Below, piece after piece: positions 59,124 to 64,000 of a stretch of DNA of 64,000 nt; positions within the stretch are counted from its first letter, which is position 1; each line of letters begins with the position of its first letter. Location: contig NZ_RHOS01000001.1 of the NCBI RefSeq assembly GCF_003946205.1, positions 124,001 to 188,000 of the forward strand, given 5' to 3'. Source of the stretch: Companilactobacillus keshanensis. GTDB lineage: Bacteria > Bacillota > Bacilli > Lactobacillales > Lactobacillaceae. Made by a program: the position numbers and the translations under genes. The notes under the pieces were generated by a model, which had not been told where the DNA came from, did not search any database, and saw only the letters and a list, made by a program, of their open reading frames with translations.

Positions 59124-59869
59124 AACCATTACTAGAAATTAACGATGCAGTCAAAACAATTTATAATGATAATCAAAATTTAAATATCCTCGATGGAATC
59201 AATTTAGAAATATATCCAAAGGATTTCATCGTCGTACTTGGTACAAATGGTGCTGGGAAATCAACATTACTAGACGCCATAACAGGCGCAAATAAATTGA
59301 CCTCCGGTGAAATCAAATTAAATGATGAAGATATCACTCAAAAGAATCTTGCTAAAAGAAGCCGTTATATTAGCCGCGTTTATCAAGATCCAAAGCTTGG
59401 AACATCCCCTAGAATGACTGTTGCTGAAAATCTTCTTCTAGCGCAACGACGCGGGCTTCCTCGTAGATTACGTCTTCGTAAATTAAATGACAATATAGAA
59501 AAGTTCAAGGAACTAACAAAAGATCTTCCTACTTTGGATAATCGTTTAAATACCTTTACCGAAAAACTATCTGGTGGTCAAAGACAAACTTTGAGTTTTT
59601 TAATGGCTATAATTCAAAAACCTGAATTGTTACTATTAGATGAACATACAGCTGCACTTGATCCACAAACTAGTCAAGAATTAATGGAACTGACTAGTAA
59701 GGTTATCATGGAAAAAGAATTAACATGTTTGATGGTTACTCACAATCTAACTGAGGCCATCAAATATGGTAATCGTCTGATAGTTTTGAAAAAAGGGAAA
59801 ATCATCTTGGACTTAGATAAAGATCAAAAATCTAAATTAAAAGAACAAGATTTACTAGAGTACTTCTAA
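59120..59869 (+). CDS. trpZ: ABC transporter ATP-binding protein, tryptophan-type (TrpZ-like)
   Basis: 249 residues: Walker A GTNGAGKST, Q-loop YQDPKLGTSP, signature LSGGQRQT, Walker B LLLLDEHTAALDP (His replaces the Pro/Ala of the usual DEPTAALD) and switch VTHNLTEA. ATG overlaps the trpY stop by 4 nt. Completes the importer; a long inverted repeat follows. Confidence 0.88.
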   Translation: MKPLLEINDAVKTIYNDNQNLNILDGINLEIYPKDFIVVLGTNGAGKSTLLDAITGANKLTSGEIKLNDEDITQKNLAKRSRYISRVYQDPKLGTSPRMTVAENLLLAQRRGLPRRLRLRKLNDNIEKFKELTKDLPTLDNRLNTFTEKLSGGQRQTLSFLMAIIQKPELLLLDEHTAALDPQTSQELMELTSKVIMEKELTCLMVTHNLTEAIKYGNRLIVLKKGKIILDLDKDQKSKLKEQDLLEYF

Positions 59870-59926
59870 ATCCTAAGTTCCTTTCTTCCGACTATTTGAT
59901 TTTAAAATGATTAATATAACTATATT

Positions 59927-59979
59927 AATAGGGAGTTGAATCACACCTGATTATTTCAAGTGTGATTCAACTCCCTATT
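59927..59979. terminator. Long inverted repeat between trpZ and the beta-lactamase-like gene
   Basis: 20-bp perfect arms (AATAGGGAGTTGAATCACAC) around a 13-nt loop, between convergent genes. The T tract is weak on both sides, yet this is probably their shared terminator. Confidence 0.7.
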
Positions 59980-60008
59980 TTGGCTCTATAGAAGGTCAAT
60001 CCTAATCT

Positions 60009-61139
60009 TTATTTATCAAGAACTTCTTGAGTAACCTGCTTACCAAGAGAACCCATAGCAGATTTTTGTTCATCAGAATCGCCATTTTGACTCATTACTA
60101 CTAATACAAAGGCTTTATTTCCACGTTTAAAAATTGCCGCATCATTTTCAACACCATACTGTGCATATTCACCAGTTTTATTGTAAACATCAACCACGTT
60201 GGTATTTATATTAGCTGGTAATTTAGAATGGTTACTTGTATTACTTAAAATCGACAACATCTGTTTATCGTATTTATCTGAAACAACATCATGATGATAG
60301 AGCTTCCTCATGAACATGGCCAAATCATGTGCCGTTGTCATATTATCTTTACCCTCACTGAGCGCATCTTGATCCATCAACATACGTTCCATCTTGGTAT
60401 TGCGACTCAGATCAAGTTCATCGATCTCATCATTAACAGCATCTAAACCACCGATTTCTTTGGTAATAATATTAGCGGCAGTATTGTCACTCTTAGTGAT
60501 CATGTAATCGATCAAGTCACGATATGTCAATGAGTCACCGACTTGCATATTTTGAACAACACCAGTTCCACCGACTTTATCTTCACTAGTTAGTTCATAA
60601 CGGCCGTCAAGTGACATATCACCATCATCAATTTTTTGGTAAGCGGCTGCCATGATATAAACTTTGATATCACTCGCTGCTCGTTGAGGATCTTCGTCAT
60701 CACCATAACTAGCAGAATCATTATTGTTCAAATCATAGTAAAAAGCTGACGTATCACCTTTGATACCTCCTAAATTATTAGAAAGCAAAGACTTCACATC
60801 TGAATTAGTCTCTGAACTATGTTTTTGTGAGGAATCATCATCTGACTGTTTGTCGTTACTATCAGATATTGATTTAGTTTGTTCAGTCTGACTATTCTCA
60901 TTTCTATGATGTGTCATATAATCATATCCACCGGCGGCTACCAATAAGATAATTATGATCAACCAAATGATCATTGACTTATTACTTTTCTTTGGCTTAT
61001 GTGGTGGTGTAGATTGTGATTGTTGTTGTATTGGTTTCACTGATTGTTGTGGTTGTCTATTTTCAAATGGTGCTCCACAATTCTCGCAGAACTTTGAATC
61101 GGCCGCATTCAAATGTCCGCATTTTTGACATTTAATCAT
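60009..61139 (-). CDS. Membrane-anchored class-A beta-lactamase-like serine hydrolase with zinc ribbon
   Basis: 376 residues. Residues 1-25 form a zinc ribbon (C4, C7, C18, C21), then a Gln/Pro-rich linker, one TM helix (about 56-72) and a Ser/Asp-rich spacer. The penicillin-recognition set is complete in the hydrolase: S156-x-x-K159 (SDIK), S217-D-N and a C-terminal KTG (NKTGEY). The zinc ribbon would be cytoplasmic and the hydrolase extracellular. Activity may be carboxypeptidase-, esterase- or beta-lactamase-like. AAGGGG precedes ATG. Confidence 0.87.
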   Translation of the reverse strand: MIKCQKCGHLNAADSKFCENCGAPFENRQPQQSVKPIQQQSQSTPPHKPKKSNKSMIIWLIIIILLVAAGGYDYMTHHRNENSQTEQTKSISDSNDKQSDDDSSQKHSSETNSDVKSLLSNNLGGIKGDTSAFYYDLNNNDSASYGDDEDPQRAASDIKVYIMAAAYQKIDDGDMSLDGRYELTSEDKVGGTGVVQNMQVGDSLTYRDLIDYMITKSDNTAANIITKEIGGLDAVNDEIDELDLSRNTKMERMLMDQDALSEGKDNMTTAHDLAMFMRKLYHHDVVSDKYDKQMLSILSNTSNHSKLPANINTNVVDVYNKTGEYAQYGVENDAAIFKRGNKAFVLVVMSQNGDSDEQKSAMGSLGKQVTQEVLDK

Positions 61140-61233
61140 ATTAATTCCCCTTGATATTTAAAAAATAGCATATATTAATCCTTACTATATAATAGCAATT
61201 ACGGCTTTCTTTTTAAATACAGTAAAAAATTAT

Positions 61234-61274
61234 AAAAAAAGCATTATCAGAGATATTTCATCTGATAATGCTTT
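61234..61274 (-). terminator. Terminator of the B3/B4-domain gene
   Basis: AAAGCATTATCAGA / TCTGATAATGCTTT with a 9-nt loop, then TTTTTTT on the minus strand; it overlaps the stop codon of the gene. Confidence 0.85.
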
Positions 61275-61932
61275 ATTCAATAATCCTTTGTTCTTTAATA
61301 GATATATTTTGTAAGTACCCCTTCGCATATTTTTTAACTGAAGTTTGAACATCTTCTTTACTATCATCATCTAAACCAAACATGTAGGCCACGATAACAG
61401 CTTTCTTAGTGTCATTACTGATCATAGCTCTAGTAGAATCTGACGTTGGACCACCAAAGGGACTTTCATCATCTTCTAGCAATAACATGTTTTCTAAGTT
61501 GATAGCTTTTTTTCCGATACCATGATAAGTTGCTCCAGCTTTTCCCGTTGTCAAAGTAACATCGTCAGAAATTTTTTCAATATCGTAGCTACCAAATGGC
61601 AATTTATAAATCAAAGAAAAATAATTATTCAAATCAACTAATGCATTAATTTGATATAATCCTTTACCCTTTATAAGTCTGCGCCACAGACTATCAGATG
61701 AAGGTCTGAAACGAGATGGATCTTTGCCGAGGTCTTTATATATTTTTTTCGTAGCGATAATTGTTGGATCTTCTCTGATAGTTTCCAGAGTATCAGAGTG
61801 ACTTATTCGTTCATTTAGTGGATTCAACAATTCATCCCACATCTTCTGATCATATTCTTGATTCTCAAAATTAATTACAGTTATCCCTAATGACACTTTA
61901 TTTTTTAACTTATCATCAATCTTAAAATTCAT
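61273..61932 (-). CDS. B3/B4 tRNA-binding-domain protein
   Basis: 219 residues matching stand-alone B3/B4 (phenylalanyl-tRNA synthetase beta-like) proteins: YKDLGKDPSRFRPSSDSLWRRLIKGKGLYQINALVDLNNYFSL, here cut to its key parts, and FGGPTSDSTRAMIS. In the synthetase this domain edits mischarged tRNA; stand-alone members may deacylate or bind aminoacyl-tRNA. GGAGA lies 8 nt before ATG 61932. Monocistronic by its terminator, 37 nt downstream of the PLP enzyme gene. Confidence 0.85.
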   Translation of the reverse strand: MNFKIDDKLKNKVSLGITVINFENQEYDQKMWDELLNPLNERISHSDTLETIREDPTIIATKKIYKDLGKDPSRFRPSSDSLWRRLIKGKGLYQINALVDLNNYFSLIYKLPFGSYDIEKISDDVTLTTGKAGATYHGIGKKAINLENMLLLEDDESPFGGPTSDSTRAMISNDTKKAVIVAYMFGLDDDSKEDVQTSVKKYAKGYLQNISIKEQRIIE

Positions 61933-61969
61933 TTTAATTTCTCCTAAGTATCTTAATCATACTATGTGA

Positions 61970-63176
<1,207 letters not shown>

Positions 63177-63207
63177 CTACAAACATCATTATCGCCTTCA
63201 AAAACTT

Positions 63208-63282
63208 TTAGGCACTCAAAATGATGGTCCGCATAAGATGCGAGCCACAACAACATAAACTTTGAGTGTTAGTTAAAAGCAT
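63208..63282 (-). CDS. Poly-Cys leader peptide of the cystathionine enzyme gene
   Basis: 24 codons plus stop from ATG 63282: MLLTNTQSLCCCG followed by SHLMRTIILSA. GGGAGG lies 7 nt before the ATG. Codons 10-12 are TGT-TGT-TGT (63255-63247). CACTCAAA (63268-63261), just before the Cys codons, pairs with TTTGAGTG (63220-63213) after them; CATCATT (63226-63220) can instead pair with AATGATG (63190-63184). A ribosome paused at the Cys codons would cover the first arm and free the second for the alternative stem. No protein function is expected beyond sensing charged tRNA-Cys. Confidence 0.82.
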   Translation of the reverse strand: MLLTNTQSLCCCGSHLMRTIILSA

Positions 63283-63315
63283 AAGAAGGCCTCCCGATGA
63301 ATTTATGTTTAGAAC

Positions 63316-63342
63316 ATTATAACAACCTTATCATTCTGTCAA
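63316..63342 (-). promoter_or_regulatory. Promoter of the Cys-leader operon
   Basis: Minus strand TTGACA (63342-63337), 15-nt spacer, TATAAT (63321-63316). Both hexamers are consensus; the spacing is short. Predicted start near 63309. Confidence 0.7.
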
Positions 63343-63638
63343 ATAAATAATATTTTATCCACAAATTTTTAACTAGTGTTACTTATTGTAAATAAGATCA
63401 AAAAGTAATAACATCTTTACACATTCCCAAATATTAAAGCTCTAAACAACACGTTAATCCTCCACTAAAGCGCTCCATATTTGAGACGTTTATTTTTTAG
63501 ATCAATTTATTCAAATAAAACTCAATTTTCATAGAAATAATAATTCATAAATTATAAAAATCCTTTACAAAAGCTGATGAAATAAGTATTTGGTTATTTG
63601 ATATGATTTAAATAGAAACTTTGGGAGGGAGGTATACT
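63343..63638. other. AT-rich intergenic region before the WxL-like gene
   Basis: Contains one perfect DnaA box TTATCCACA (63355-63363) and an extended -10 TGATATGAT (63599-63607) for the downstream gene. No open frame or RNA gene was seen. Confidence 0.5.
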
Positions 63639-64000
63639 GTGAAAATCATTAAAAAGGTACTATTTAGTGCATTAATCGCTACTTCTACCCTCCTAACTTT
63701 GTCCACAAACACAGTTAATGCAGATACTACTTCTGCCACAGTTTCCTCCGATGGAACCAGCCGGGCTGCTAACGGTACAGTCGTTGATTCAAAGAATTCC
63801 ACAGTTTCGGTTACCGTTCTTTCTGGTATTTTAACTTTAGATGCCGTACCTGATTTTAGTTTCCGTGCCGTTGATGGTGCTACAGTTGGACTAAAATCCA
63901 ATACAACTGACAATACTAATAATACTAACAACGCCGCCACTGCTAATAATGGTGATAGCGATGGTAATAACACAGGATTACTTCAAGTAACTGATTCTCG
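63639..64000 (+). CDS. Secreted WxL-domain-like surface protein (3' end beyond the window)
   Basis: 120 codons up to the window edge from GTG 63639 with GGGAGG upstream. Signal peptide MKIIKKVLFSALIATSTLL..NTVNA cleaved after Ala near 29. LTLDAVPDFSF, a stretch found in the first half of many WxL proteins, follows at about 65, then a Thr/Asn-rich linker. The WxL motifs would be beyond the edge. Likely non-covalently bound to the cell wall. Confidence 0.75.
   Translation, partial: MKIIKKVLFSALIATSTLLTLSTNTVNADTTSATVSSDGTSRAANGTVVDSKNSTVSVTVLSGILTLDAVPDFSFRAVDGATVGLKSNTTDNTNNTNNAATANNGDSDGNNTGLLQVTDS

Overview
The window is low-GC, densely packed Firmicutes DNA, and its gene content points to a lactobacillus. 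The evidence is the walR-walK-yycH-yycI-yycJ-htrA-rlmH block, a WxL-type secreted protein, a wall-anchored CnaB protein whose sorting motif is of the lactobacillar xPQT type, CcpA-type cre sequences, a trpXYZ-like transporter and a PdxR/ECF vitamin B6 module. A Companilactobacillus-like species would fit, but the species is inference. No phage, insertion sequence or CRISPR array was seen.

Layout. 1-1.75 kb: the edge-truncated start of a GIY-YIG nuclease/DUF2075 ATPase protein with a MazG-like pyrophosphatase 10 nt upstream of it, which resembles a defence or nucleic-acid-stress pair. 1.8-10.05 kb: a quinate/shikimate-type catabolic cluster made of two AroE paralogues, an SDR dehydrogenase, two near-identical TIM-barrel dehydratase-like proteins, two MFS carriers and a divergent LysR regulator. 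Both dehydratase-like genes have the same promoter design, with a T-N11-A palindrome centred near -64. 10.1-14.8 kb: an NAD(P)-binding protein and an iron-siderophore-type ABC importer. 15-17.7 kb: ald and an amino-acid permease behind a perfect cre. 17.8-23 kb: MarR, nucleoside hydrolase, an Rrf2 regulator with a QorB-like reductase, a lipoprotein esterase and an AraC regulator. 23.6-28.5 kb: a COG1840-type ABC importer sharing an operon with a glycosyltransferase. 28.6-30 kb: a TcyP-like carrier. 30.2-38.2 kb: rlmH, a DnaA-box cluster, htrA and the wal operon, then tRNA-Lys(CUU). 38.6-50.1 kb: a P-type cation ATPase, a pentapeptide-repeat protein, a cysteine desulfidase-like enzyme, the vitamin B6 module with divergent PdxR, a membrane glycerophosphodiesterase and an aldo/keto reductase. 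50.3-56.8 kb: a wall-anchored CnaB protein with a 45-bp repeat array, HelD and a YibE/F pair. 56.9-64 kb: trpXYZ, a zinc-ribbon beta-lactamase-like protein, a B3/B4 protein, a cystathionine synthase/lyase and the start of a WxL-like protein.

The most interesting signals are two short leader reading frames outside annotated genes. One (17 codons plus stop, one Trp codon) precedes trpXYZ; the RNA after it can form mutually exclusive hairpins and two tandem terminators. The other (24 codons plus stop, three consecutive Cys codons) precedes the cystathionine synthase/lyase and is followed by competing stems and a terminator. Both look like ribosome-controlled attenuators that sense charged tRNA-Trp or tRNA-Cys. 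Cysteine handling recurs across the window: a TcyP-like carrier, a CyuA-like desulfidase and the Cys-leader gene. Starts were moved from the longest open frame wherever a Shine-Dalgarno sequence decided the point, and this is stated for each gene.
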